Under the pieces are notes generated by a model, which was given only the letters and a program-made list of their open reading frames with translations, was not told where the DNA came from and searched no databases. From contig NZ_AUFP01000008.1 in NCBI RefSeq assembly GCF_000426565.1, forward strand, positions 1 to 64,000: a stretch of DNA of 64,000 bases. The letters are read 5' to 3'. The translations under genes and the position numbers were made by a program. The stretch is from Segatella albensis DSM 11370 = JCM 12258 (GTDB taxonomy: Bacteria; Bacteroidota; Bacteroidia; Bacteroidales; Bacteroidaceae). Below are positions 23,909-32,127 of the stretch, piece by piece. Every line of letters starts with the position of its first letter. Position 1 is the stretch's first letter.

Positions 23909-26242
23909 TTATTTTTTCGTGCGTCTTGTCTTTGTTTTAGGTTCTGGCGCATTCTTAATGATTTCCATACATTGTTCGAGTGTTAGCTCGGCTGCTTTCT
24001 CATGGAGGTCTTTAGGGATACGGAAATTCTTTCCATCGTAAACGATGTATGGTCCAAAGCGTCCTTTCAATATTTCGATATTCTCATCTTCTTCGAACTT
24101 CTTTATATGGCGCTCTTTCTCTGCCTGACGCTTCTTTTCGATGAGTACGACAGCCTCTTCGATGGTTATCGTCATCGGGTCTTTCTCCTTAGGAATAGAA
24201 ACGTATTTCTTGTTGTGGAGAACATAAGGTCCGAAACGGCCTGCACCAATAGTTACTTTGGTGCCTTCGAAAGTGCCTAATGTACGTGGTAACTTAAAGA
24301 GTTCGAGAGCTTCTTCCAATGTGATAGTCTCCATGCTCTTATCTTTTGGAATCTGAGAGAAGCGTGGTTTTTCTTCATCTTCGGCAGTACCAATCTGTGC
24401 AACCGGTCCAAAACGACCAATCTTTACAAATACAGGTTTGCCACTTGCTGGGTCTATACCTAATTCGCGCTCGCCAGCTTTGTGCTCGCTTCGAGCGTTC
24501 AGAACTTCCTCAACAATAGGTTCAAACTTCTTATCGAAGTTTTTCATCATCTTCTCCCATTCTTCCTTGCCTTCAGCGATTTTATCGAACTGTTGCTCAA
24601 CATCTGCAGTGAAGTTGTAGTCCATGATGTGAGGGAAGTTTTCCATTAGGAAGTCATTTACGACGATTCCGATATCTGTAGGCAGAAGTTTTCCCTTTTC
24701 AGAACCTGCCATCTCTTTCTTGGTCTTTTGGGTAATCTGAATACCCTTTAGCGTATCGATGGTGTAAGGACGTTCTTCCCCTGGCTTGTCACCCTTGGTA
24801 ACGTATTCTCGATTCTGAATGGTACTAATTGTTGGTGCGTATGTAGAAGGACGGCCGATACCAAGTTCCTCGAGTTTTCTTACAAGACTGGCTTCTGTGT
24901 ATCGGATAGGTCCCTGAGAGAATCTCTCTGTTGCAGTAACTTCTCTGCGTTGCAGATTGTCTCCCTCTTTGAGGGCTGGTAGTGTGCGTACTGCATCTTC
25001 TCCGTTTTCATCTTCATCGGTAGATTCACGATAAACCTTGATAAAACCATCGAAGGCAATAATCTCGCCATTGGCAACAAACTTCTCATCACAACCACTG
25101 ATATTGATGTTTACTGTGGTTTTCTCAATCTGAGCATCTGCCATCTGAGAGGCAGCAGTTCTTTTCCAGATAAGGTCATACAAACGCTTCTCTTGTGAAG
25201 TACCTTCAATCTCAGCTTTATCCATGTAGGTAGGGCGGATGGCCTCGTGGGCTTCCTGAGCACCTTTAGAATGAGTTTGGTAGTTGCGTGGCTTACTATA
25301 TTCTTTGCCGTAGAGTTTGATGATTTCATCCTTACTGGTGTTGATAGCTAATGTAGACAGGTTTACACTATCGGTTCGCATGTAGGTAATGCGTCCACCT
25401 TCGTAGAGGCGTTGAGCTACCATCATGGTCTGACTGACAGTAAAGCCTAATTTGCGAGCAGCTTCCTGTTGTAGGGTAGAAGTGGTAAAAGGAGGAGCTG
25501 GAGAACGTTTCAGCGGTTTTTTTGCCACAGATTCTACAGAGAATGTAGATTCCTTGCATTTTTCAAGGAAAGCTATTACCTCATCATGGGTAGCAAATCT
25601 TCTATCAAGTTCTGCTTTTACCTCAGTAGCACTTCCGTCTGGAGCAATCAATGCGAAAATAGCATTTACCTTAAAGTAAGGTTCGCTTTTGAATTTTTGG
25701 ATTTCGCGTTCACGTTCTACGATAAGTCTTACCGCAACACTCTGAACACGACCGGCACTCAAGGCAGGTTTAACCTTGCGCCAGAGTACAGGAGAGAGTT
25801 TAAAACCTACCAAGCGGTCAAGTACACGACGTGCTTGCTGGGCATTCACCAAGTTCATATCGAGATGGCGTGGATTCTTGATAGCCTCAAGAATAGCCGA
25901 TTTCGTGATTTCATGAAAGACGATACGAGAAGTCTTCTCCTCGTCTAAACCAAGTACTTCGCAAAGGTGCCATGAGATAGCTTCTCCCTCGCGATCCTCA
26001 TCGGATGCTAACCAAATCTTTTTAGCCTGTTTGGCATTTGCTTTGAGTTCTGATACAAGTGCCTTCTTCTCTTGAGGAATTTCGTAAGTTGGTTCCATGG
26101 TCTTCTCGTTGATACTGATTTCTTTCTTCTTCAGATCGCGGATGTGTCCGTAGGAAGACATTACTTTGAAATCTTCACCTAAAAATTTTTCGATTGTCTT
26201 TGCTTTTGCAGGGCTCTCGACTATAACTAAATTTTCTTGCAT
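23909..26242 (-). CDS. topA: DNA topoisomerase I
   Basis: 777 residues. The Toprim domain starts NLVIVESPAKAKTIEKFLG and contains LASDEDREGEAI; the active-site tyrosine is Y287 in GRITYMRTDSVNLS. The C-terminus carries three repeats of the form GRFGPY/GRFGPV...I(P/S)K, a Bacteroidota-type tail without the zinc fingers of the E. coli enzyme, ending in a basic KTKTRRTKK. It relaxes negative supercoils. First gene of a run topA-aroK-speA-argB on the minus strand. Confidence 0.96.
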   Translation of the reverse strand: MQENLVIVESPAKAKTIEKFLGEDFKVMSSYGHIRDLKKKEISINEKTMEPTYEIPQEKKALVSELKANAKQAKKIWLASDEDREGEAISWHLCEVLGLDEEKTSRIVFHEITKSAILEAIKNPRHLDMNLVNAQQARRVLDRLVGFKLSPVLWRKVKPALSAGRVQSVAVRLIVEREREIQKFKSEPYFKVNAIFALIAPDGSATEVKAELDRRFATHDEVIAFLEKCKESTFSVESVAKKPLKRSPAPPFTTSTLQQEAARKLGFTVSQTMMVAQRLYEGGRITYMRTDSVNLSTLAINTSKDEIIKLYGKEYSKPRNYQTHSKGAQEAHEAIRPTYMDKAEIEGTSQEKRLYDLIWKRTAASQMADAQIEKTTVNINISGCDEKFVANGEIIAFDGFIKVYRESTDEDENGEDAVRTLPALKEGDNLQRREVTATERFSQGPIRYTEASLVRKLEELGIGRPSTYAPTISTIQNREYVTKGDKPGEERPYTIDTLKGIQITQKTKKEMAGSEKGKLLPTDIGIVVNDFLMENFPHIMDYNFTADVEQQFDKIAEGKEEWEKMMKNFDKKFEPIVEEVLNARSEHKAGERELGIDPASGKPVFVKIGRFGPVAQIGTAEDEEKPRFSQIPKDKSMETITLEEALELFKLPRTLGTFEGTKVTIGAGRFGPYVLHNKKYVSIPKEKDPMTITIEEAVVLIEKKRQAEKERHIKKFEEDENIEILKGRFGPYIVYDGKNFRIPKDLHEKAAELTLEQCMEIIKNAPEPKTKTRRTKK

Positions 26243-26267
26243 ATTCGCTTGTACTTCTTTTGGGGCA

Positions 26268-26275
26268 CAAAAGTA
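26268..26275 (-). promoter_or_regulatory. Promoter -7 element before topA
   Basis: CAAAAGTA on the plus strand is TACTTTTG on the minus strand, 25 bases before the topA start. A second partial copy lies close by, and no -33 match at 20 bases was found. Confidence 0.45.
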
Positions 26276-26346
26276 AGCAAAGTTTTGGCTTGTACCTTAT
26301 TATATAAGCAAAATTTTAAGATTTTTAATGTTTTTAGATTTCATTC

Positions 26347-26382
26347 TAAAAAATTAAGAAGATGCATCATGGCATCTCCTTA
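26347..26382 (-). terminator. Terminator overlapping the NUDIX stop codon
   Basis: AAGGAGATGC pairs with GCATCTTCTT and is followed on the minus strand by AATTTTTTAG. The stop codon lies in the stem-loop. Confidence 0.65.
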
Positions 26383-26888
26383 ATAAATTGCATCAATCCT
26401 TGTTGTATGGATTTTAGTCCGAACAGTTCTGGATGTATGTCTTTTATTGCTATCCATTTTACTTCCAAAGCATCGTCCATGGCTTTTAAAGAGGAGAAGT
26501 CGTCCACCTGACAAAGATAAAACATATCGAGTGTCGGGATGTCGAGATCGGAATATCTATATTTGTTCGGCAGACTAAAGAGGTATTTTGCTTTTTGGAC
26601 ATTTAGTCCTGTCTCTTCCTTCACTTCTCTTATCACACCCTGCTCGGATGTCTCCCCGATGTCAGCAAAGCCTCCTGGTAAGTCAAGAGTTCCTTTGGCA
26701 GGTTCTTTTCTCCTCCTTACCACCAATAGTTCCTTTTTATCGTTTAAAATCAAGGCTACGTTGGCACTACTGGGATTCATGTAATATTCAAATCCGCATT
26801 CGTTGCAACGTTTACTTTTCTCATCTTGTTCTTCAAAGTGCGAGGAACCACAGATAGGACAATATTTGAATTTATCTAAAGGATGCAA
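26367..26888 (-). CDS. NUDIX hydrolase with N-terminal zinc ribbon
   Basis: 173 residues. Two CxxC pairs (YCPICG, RCNECG) form an N-terminal zinc ribbon of the NudC type, followed by a NUDIX domain with the box GGFADIGETSEQGVIREVKE and ETGL. It hydrolyses a nucleoside-diphosphate derivative; substrate is not predictable (NAD-cleaving NudC also has a zinc ribbon, but its SQPWPFPxS motif is absent here). It lies 19 bases after the esterase gene and ends in its own terminator. Confidence 0.85.
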   Translation of the reverse strand: MHPLDKFKYCPICGSSHFEEQDEKSKRCNECGFEYYMNPSSANVALILNDKKELLVVRRRKEPAKGTLDLPGGFADIGETSEQGVIREVKEETGLNVQKAKYLFSLPNKYRYSDLDIPTLDMFYLCQVDDFSSLKAMDDALEVKWIAIKDIHPELFGLKSIQQGLMQFIKEMP

Positions 26889-26907
26889 TGTGTTTTCTGT
26901 TTAAATT

Positions 26908-28344
26908 TTATTTATCCCAATTGTCGGTTCTGAAAGGAAATAGTGGAAGTAAACCGGCATTCTTTACATTACCGAGTTGGAAATTCTTGAAACAATATCT
27001 TACAGAGACAGGCTTTTTTACAGCAGGACTCTTTACCATAAGTCCGATTCTCCAATCGTATGAAACTTCGGCAGGATAGAAAACCTTATCTTCACCGGCA
27101 ATCTCAAATCCTTTGAAGTCTTCGTATCTGGAGATGGCATCGAAATCATTCTTTAAAAAGATGATCGCTGTGTCACCTTTCACGGTCATATGGTCAAATT
27201 CAGGACTCTCGCAGATGATACTCTTCATTCCGTAGGTCTTGTTGAGAGCTTGAAAAGCAAGTCTTTCGCCTACTTGACGTTTCTGGCGAGGATGAATTTG
27301 TTGGGTCTCCCAAGGGTAAACCAAATCGTTGGTACAGATGATGCCGCTGTTTGGTATAATTTTGCTGGCTTTCAGTTGTTCCTCGCGCAAGAATGCTGCA
27401 GATGTTTGGTCTGCGTTATCATACCAATATGGAGCAATCTGAACAAAATAGAATGGAATCTCTCCTAATCCAAACTGGTTTCTCCATTGTTTTACGAGTA
27501 AATCGAGTAAGAAAGAATAACTAGGTTTCTCTGCTCCTACATTAGAACAACCCTGATAGAAGATGATTCCTTTCACGGTGTAGTTGATAATAGGATTAAA
27601 AGTGCCGTTTCCCCAAACTAGAGGACGTAGATAATCCCATGAATATTTCTTTACGAATTTGTTAGAGTCGAGAGGCTCTTCCGTGTATTTCTTCAGATTC
27701 TCTTTAGTAAGCCAACTTTCCACCCTAGAACCACCTTTGTTTGCCATGATCAATCCTACAGGGATGTTGAGTGCACGATTGATATACTGTGCAAAGAAAT
27801 ATCCCGTAGCCGAGGCATCACCGACGGTATTTGAATTGATTTCTTCCCACTTACAGTCGGCATCTTCTTGGGGCTTCATACTCATCACGCTGGGAACTTT
27901 CATATAGTGAATACCTCTGTAGTTGTTGGCCTCTATTACGGTTTCGTTGTAGTCTTCTATCGGACAGTTACTGAAACCTTTTATAGGCATTTCCATATTA
28001 CTCTGCCCGGCACAAACCCAAACCTCTCCCGAAAGAATGTTCTTAAGTTCGATGCGGTCTTCTCCGTCGCTGAATGATATGGATAAAGGCGTGTAACTGG
28101 CTGTTGGACTTTGGACTTTTACAAACCATCTTCCACCTTTGTCGGCTTTTACAGAATATTTCTGATCAGACCAACTGGTATTTATCTTTACAGTTTTTCC
28201 GGGATTGTCCCATCCCCAGAGCCTTACTTCACAGTTCTGCTGGATGACCATATTGTCACCAATCAGATGCGAAAGTTTTAATTTGGCGTGAACGCCCATG
28301 GTAAGGGCAGTCACAGCCGATAATATAATGATACGTTTTAGCAT
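26908..28344 (-). CDS. Sialate O-acetylesterase-like SGNH hydrolase
   Basis: 478 residues with a signal peptide ending VHA. Block I is GEVWVCAGQSNMEMP (nucleophile Ser), Block II NKGGSRVESWL, and the C-terminal acid/base pair lies in NDLV...QIHPRQKRQVG. The family's usual YQGExN is changed to YQGCSNVG. Members remove O-acetyl groups from sialic acids or plant polysaccharides such as xylan in the periplasm. No sialidase or xylanase is nearby, so the substrate is open. It starts 33 bases after the thioredoxin-fold lipoprotein gene. Confidence 0.82.
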   Translation of the reverse strand: MLKRIIILSAVTALTMGVHAKLKLSHLIGDNMVIQQNCEVRLWGWDNPGKTVKINTSWSDQKYSVKADKGGRWFVKVQSPTASYTPLSISFSDGEDRIELKNILSGEVWVCAGQSNMEMPIKGFSNCPIEDYNETVIEANNYRGIHYMKVPSVMSMKPQEDADCKWEEINSNTVGDASATGYFFAQYINRALNIPVGLIMANKGGSRVESWLTKENLKKYTEEPLDSNKFVKKYSWDYLRPLVWGNGTFNPIINYTVKGIIFYQGCSNVGAEKPSYSFLLDLLVKQWRNQFGLGEIPFYFVQIAPYWYDNADQTSAAFLREEQLKASKIIPNSGIICTNDLVYPWETQQIHPRQKRQVGERLAFQALNKTYGMKSIICESPEFDHMTVKGDTAIIFLKNDFDAISRYEDFKGFEIAGEDKVFYPAEVSYDWRIGLMVKSPAVKKPVSVRYCFKNFQLGNVKNAGLLPLFPFRTDNWDK

Positions 28345-28364
28345 GGTATGGTTATTATGTTTTT

Positions 28365-28391
28365 AGGCATTGCTGAATTACAGCAATGCCT
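28365..28391. other. Perfect hairpin between two minus-strand genes
   Basis: AGGCATTGCTG/CAGCAATGCCT, an 11-bp perfect stem with a 5-base loop that includes the stop codon of the thioredoxin-fold lipoprotein. On the minus strand the sequence after it is AAAAAC, not a T-run, so it is more likely an mRNA stabiliser or a partial barrier than a terminator. Confidence 0.5.
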
Positions 28392-29556
28392 TAATTTCTG
28401 CGTCGAGATCTGCAATCTGAGAATCTCTCTTATAAAGTGAATTATTTCTGTCAATCAAGAAGAAGGTAGGAATGCTCTGTACATTGTACTGGATGAGGCT
28501 CTGTCCCTGAATACCATCCTCGTCACGAACAGAGATCCAAGGAAGAGCAGCAGTCTGAGTCTTCCAGAAATGTTCGTCAGGATCTACAGAAACCTGATAG
28601 ATTTCAAGACCGGCAGCATGATATTTGTTGTACAGATCGCGGAGCATCATGATTCTCTTGGTACTTTCGCTTGTCTGGAACATATGGAAGTCGAGCAATA
28701 CAACTTTTCCTTTCAGATCCGTAAGTCTGCGAACATTACCTTTGTTGTCAGTCAAAGCCAAGTCGATGATATTTGAAACCTTTACCTTGCTGGCCTCAAT
28801 CTGTTGCTGTGCACGTTCAGCCTGAACGATTCTGATATTCTTCATACCCTCAATAGCGATGTTATGAAGGTTCTTACCACGCTCAGAACCAGGATAATAG
28901 GTATCCCAACTTGTAGCAACGGCAGCAAATACCTGTACGTCTTCTTTGTTGGCACGAGGGTTGAAAATCAAACTGTTCGTATTTCCCAATTGTACAGTCT
29001 GGAATAGAGCATAGTAAGATGAGGCCTGCATAGGAGCCTTGAAGATATAGTTACGCTTTACATTATCTTTGTATTTCTCTAATACCATTTTTATGGCTAG
29101 TTCGGTAGAATCTACACCGATATTATTGTTAGCAGCGATAGCATTGATAGTTCCTTGCAATTGCATCTGCATAAAAGAAAGTTCCTTGATTCTTGTACAG
29201 TTCTCAGACCCCGATACCTCATATTTCGTAGCTATTGTAGGCCAGGCAGCCTTTACGGTTACAGTTTCAGTAGAGTCGATAGAGAGGTTAATACTCTGGT
29301 TGGCAATTCTCAATCGATAGAACTCAGGAGTAACAGAATCCATTGCAGCCTCGTCGAATTCGAAGGCACCATTTTCGTCGAGTTTAACAGAATCAACCTT
29401 TACAGGACCGTTAAGACTGATGTTTTCGAGATAAAGCATGGAATCCTTGGCATTTTCGATGTTGCCATTGATGTGGAACTTCTTGTTAGAGCAAGAAGAA
29501 ATGGTCAGCGCAGCAGCGATGAGGGCTGCAACTGAAAAGAACTTTGATATTTTCAT
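28378..29556 (-). CDS. Thioredoxin-fold lipoprotein with DUF4369, no CxxC
   Basis: 392 residues. Lipoprotein signal ends ALTISSC (C22). Residues ~27-125 resemble DUF4369 (FHINGNIENAKDSMLYLENI). After a helical middle, the C-terminal thioredoxin/AhpC-TSA domain has LKGKVVLLDFHMFQTSESTK where redox-active relatives have W-C-x-x-C, and ends with the cis-Pro loop YNVQSIPTFFLIDRNN. Both cysteines are missing, so it cannot act as a disulfide reductase; a binding or scaffold role is more likely. Such DUF4369-thioredoxin lipoproteins are common and poorly understood in Bacteroidota. Confidence 0.8.
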   Translation of the reverse strand: MKISKFFSVAALIAAALTISSCSNKKFHINGNIENAKDSMLYLENISLNGPVKVDSVKLDENGAFEFDEAAMDSVTPEFYRLRIANQSINLSIDSTETVTVKAAWPTIATKYEVSGSENCTRIKELSFMQMQLQGTINAIAANNNIGVDSTELAIKMVLEKYKDNVKRNYIFKAPMQASSYYALFQTVQLGNTNSLIFNPRANKEDVQVFAAVATSWDTYYPGSERGKNLHNIAIEGMKNIRIVQAERAQQQIEASKVKVSNIIDLALTDNKGNVRRLTDLKGKVVLLDFHMFQTSESTKRIMMLRDLYNKYHAAGLEIYQVSVDPDEHFWKTQTAALPWISVRDEDGIQGQSLIQYNVQSIPTFFLIDRNNSLYKRDSQIADLDAEIKALL

Positions 29557-29587
29557 GTTTATAGTATTTTCATTATATTATCGATTG

Positions 29588-29595
29588 CAAAGATA
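29588..29595 (-). promoter_or_regulatory. Promoter -7 element TATCTTTG
   Basis: CAAAGATA on the plus strand reads TATCTTTG on the minus strand, 31 bases before the lipoprotein start. Confidence 0.45.
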
Positions 29596-29665
29596 GAAAT
29601 TTTCATGGAGAAATGAACAAATGGAAAGATAATTTCTGAAAAATATAGAAATAAAGTGCCAAACT

Positions 29666-29697
29666 TTTGTTTTTCTCATATTAAATAGGTATCTTTG
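29666..29697 (+). promoter_or_regulatory. Promoter of pnp
   Basis: TTTG (29666-29669), 20-base spacer, TATCTTTG (29690-29697): both halves of the Bacteroidota consensus. The start of transcription should fall near 29704, giving a leader of about 47 bases. Confidence 0.65.
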
Positions 29698-29750
29698 CGG
29701 AGTTTTATATTATGATGTTTAGTGAAAACAATAAAGTTTTAAATTTTTAG

Positions 29751-31970
29751 ATGAACGTAATTACGAAAACAGTTCAATTGCCAGATGGAAGAACCATCTC
29801 AATTGAGACCGGAAAGGTTGCAAAACAGGCTGACGGCTCCGCAGTATTAAGACTCGGAAATACTGTACTTCTCGCAACCGTTTGTGCAGCCAAAGAGGCA
29901 GTTCCGGGTACAGATTTTATGCCTTTGCAGGTAGATTATCGTGAGCAGTACAGTGCTGCAGGTCGTTTCCCAGGTGGATTTACCAAGCGCGAAGGCAAGG
30001 CTAGCGATGAAGAGATTCTTACTTCACGTCTTGTAGACCGTGCTCTTCGTCCATTATTCCCATCAGACTATCACTGTGAGGTCTATGTACAGGTTATGTT
30101 GCTTTCTGCAGATGGCGTAGATCAGCCAGATGCACTTGCTGGTTTTGCAGCATCGGCAGCTATGGCTTGTTCAGATATTCCTTTCGAATATACAATTTCA
30201 GAAGTTCGTGTTGCTCGTATCAATGGTGAGTTTGTTATCAACCCAACATTCCAGCAGATGGAAGAGGCTGATATGGACTTGATGGTTGGTGCTACCAAAG
30301 ACAATATTATGATGGTAGAGGGCGAGATGAAGGAGGTTTCAGAGCTTGACTTGATCAATGCTTTGAAGGCTGCTCATGAGGCTATCAAACCAATGTGTGA
30401 ACTTCAGGATGAGTTGGCTAAAGAACTTGGTACTGACAAGAAGCGTGAGTATGATGATGAAATCAATGACGAAGAACTTCGTCAGCAGATCAAGGACGAG
30501 CTCTATCAGCCAGCTTATGATATCAACCACAAGGCTTTGCCTAAGCACGAGCGTTCTGACGCTTTCGATCAGTTGTTGGCAGAGTTTCTTGAGAAGTATG
30601 ATGCAGCTCATACAGATCTTTCAGAAGACGAACTTGAAGAGAAGCATGCAGAAGCTAAGCGTTATTATGATGATGTTATGCGCGATGCTATGCGTCGTTG
30701 TATTCTCGATGAGGGCCTTCGTCTTGATGGTCGTGCTACTACCGATATCCGTCCTATTTGGTGTGAGGTATCTCCTCTTCCAATGCCTCACGGAAGTGCA
30801 ATCTTCCAGCGTGGTGAGACTATGTCTCTTTCTACCTGTACTTTGGGTACTAAGTTGGATGAAAAGTTGGTTGACGGTGTTCTTAACCGTGGTTACCAGC
30901 GCTTCCTTCTTCACTACAACTTCCCTCCATTCTCTACCGGTGAAGCTAAGGCTCAGCGTGGCGTAGGTCGTCGTGAGATTGGTCATGGTCATTTGGCATG
31001 GCGTGCGTTGAAGGATCAGATTCCTGCAGATTATCCTTACACCGTACGTTTGGTAAGTCAGGTTCTTGAATCTAATGGTTCTTCTTCTATGGCTACAACA
31101 TGTGCCGGTACTCTTGCATTGATGGATGCTGGTGTTCCAATGAAGAAGCCTGTATCAGGTATTGCAATGGGTCTTATCAAGAACCCAGGCGAGGATAAGT
31201 ACGCTATTTTGAGTGATATCCTTGGTGATGAGGACCACTTAGGTGATATGGACTTCAAGACCACAGGTACACGTGATGGTTTGACAGCTACACAGATGGA
31301 TATCAAGTGTGACGGTCTTTCTTTCGAAATCCTTGAGAAGGCATTGATGCAAGCTAAGGCTGGTCGTGAGCACATCATGGATGAGATGATGAAGACAATC
31401 TCTGAGCCACGTGCAGAACTTAAGCCACAGGTACCACGTATCGAAGCATTCACAATTCCTAAGGAGTTTATCGGTGCTGTTATCGGTCCTGGTGGTAAGA
31501 TCATCCAGCAGATGCAGGAAGAGACCGGTGCTACTATCACCATCGATGAGGCTGACGGCGTAGGTAAGGTTCAGGTTTCTGCTCCTAATAAGGAAAGTAT
31601 TGATGCAGCTTTGGCTAAGATCAAGGGTATCGTTGCTATTCCAGAGGTAGGTGAGGTTTACGAGGGTACTGTTCGTAGTGTTATGCCTTATGGTTGCTTC
31701 GTAGAGATCCTTCCTGGTAAGGATGGTTTGCTCCATATCTCTGAGATTGACTGGAAGCGTCTTGAGACTGTTGAAGAGGCTGGTATCAAGGAAGGTGATA
31801 AGATCAAGGTTAAGTTACTTGAGATTGATCCTAAGACAGGTAAGTATAAACTCTCTCACCGTGCTCTTCTTCCAAAGCCAGAAGGTTATGTAGAGCGTGA
31901 GCGTCGTCCACGTCGTCGTAACGAGCGTCGTCACAATGATGAGAAGCAGGAGAACAATAATGCAGAATAA
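29751..31970 (+). CDS. pnp: Polyribonucleotide nucleotidyltransferase
   Basis: 739 residues. Two RNase PH domains ([20 protein letters not shown] in the first; [20 protein letters not shown] in the second), a KH domain with [17 protein letters not shown], and an S1 domain with [20 protein letters not shown]. The tail is rich in Arg/Glu/Asn ([14 protein letters not shown]), likely for RNA or degradosome contact. It degrades RNA 3'-5' with phosphate. Codon use is strongly biased (CGT, CTT, GGT), the mark of high expression. Monocistronic, with its own promoter and terminator. Confidence 0.97.
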   Translation: MNVITKTVQLPDGRTISIETGKVAKQADGSAVLRLGNTVLLATVCAAKEAVPGTDFMPLQVDYREQYSAAGRFPGGFTKREGKASDEEILTSRLVDRALRPLFPSDYHCEVYVQVMLLSADGVDQPDALAGFAASAAMACSDIPFEYTISEVRVARINGEFVINPTFQQMEEADMDLMVGATKDNIMMVEGEMKEVSELDLINALKAAHEAIKPMCELQDELAKELGTDKKREYDDEINDEELRQQIKDELYQPAYDINHKALPKHERSDAFDQLLAEFLEKYDAAHTDLSEDELEEKHAEAKRYYDDVMRDAMRRCILDEGLRLDGRATTDIRPIWCEVSPLPMPHGSAIFQRGETMSLSTCTLGTKLDEKLVDGVLNRGYQRFLLHYNFPPFSTGEAKAQRGVGRREIGHGHLAWRALKDQIPADYPYTVRLVSQVLESNGSSSMATTCAGTLALMDAGVPMKKPVSGIAMGLIKNPGEDKYAILSDILGDEDHLGDMDFKTTGTRDGLTATQMDIKCDGLSFEILEKALMQAKAGREHIMDEMMKTISEPRAELKPQVPRIEAFTIPKEFIGAVIGPGGKIIQQMQEETGATITIDEADGVGKVQVSAPNKESIDAALAKIKGIVAIPEVGEVYEGTVRSVMPYGCFVEILPGKDGLLHISEIDWKRLETVEEAGIKEGDKIKVKLLEIDPKTGKYKLSHRALLPKPEGYVERERRPRRRNERRHNDEKQENNNAE

Positions 31971-32000
31971 TCGTTAGATTACACATTATTATATAGTAGG

Positions 32001-32034
32001 AGTCCCGCAGTCGTAAGATTGCGGGACTTTTTTT
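32001..32034 (+). terminator. Terminator of pnp
   Basis: AGTCCCGCA/TGCGGGACT stem with a run of seven T. Confidence 0.93.
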
Positions 32035-32062
32035 ATCCGCATCTTGATATGAAAGTTCACTT

Positions 32063-32097
32063 TGCAACCGAGTTGCATTGACATCATCTTATTTTTG
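32063..32097 (+). promoter_or_regulatory. Dyad operator and -7 element of the P1B ATPase
   Basis: A perfect inverted repeat TGCAAC-CGA-GTTGCA (32063-32077) lies 12 bases before a -7 element TATTTTTG (32090-32097). It therefore covers the position where the -33 element should be. This fits an operator for a metal-responsive repressor or activator of the Fur/Zur or ArsR kind; the exact protein is not encoded nearby. Confidence 0.55.
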
Positions 32098-32127
32098 CAT
32101 CAGAAAGAAAACAAAAAGCAAGATAAG

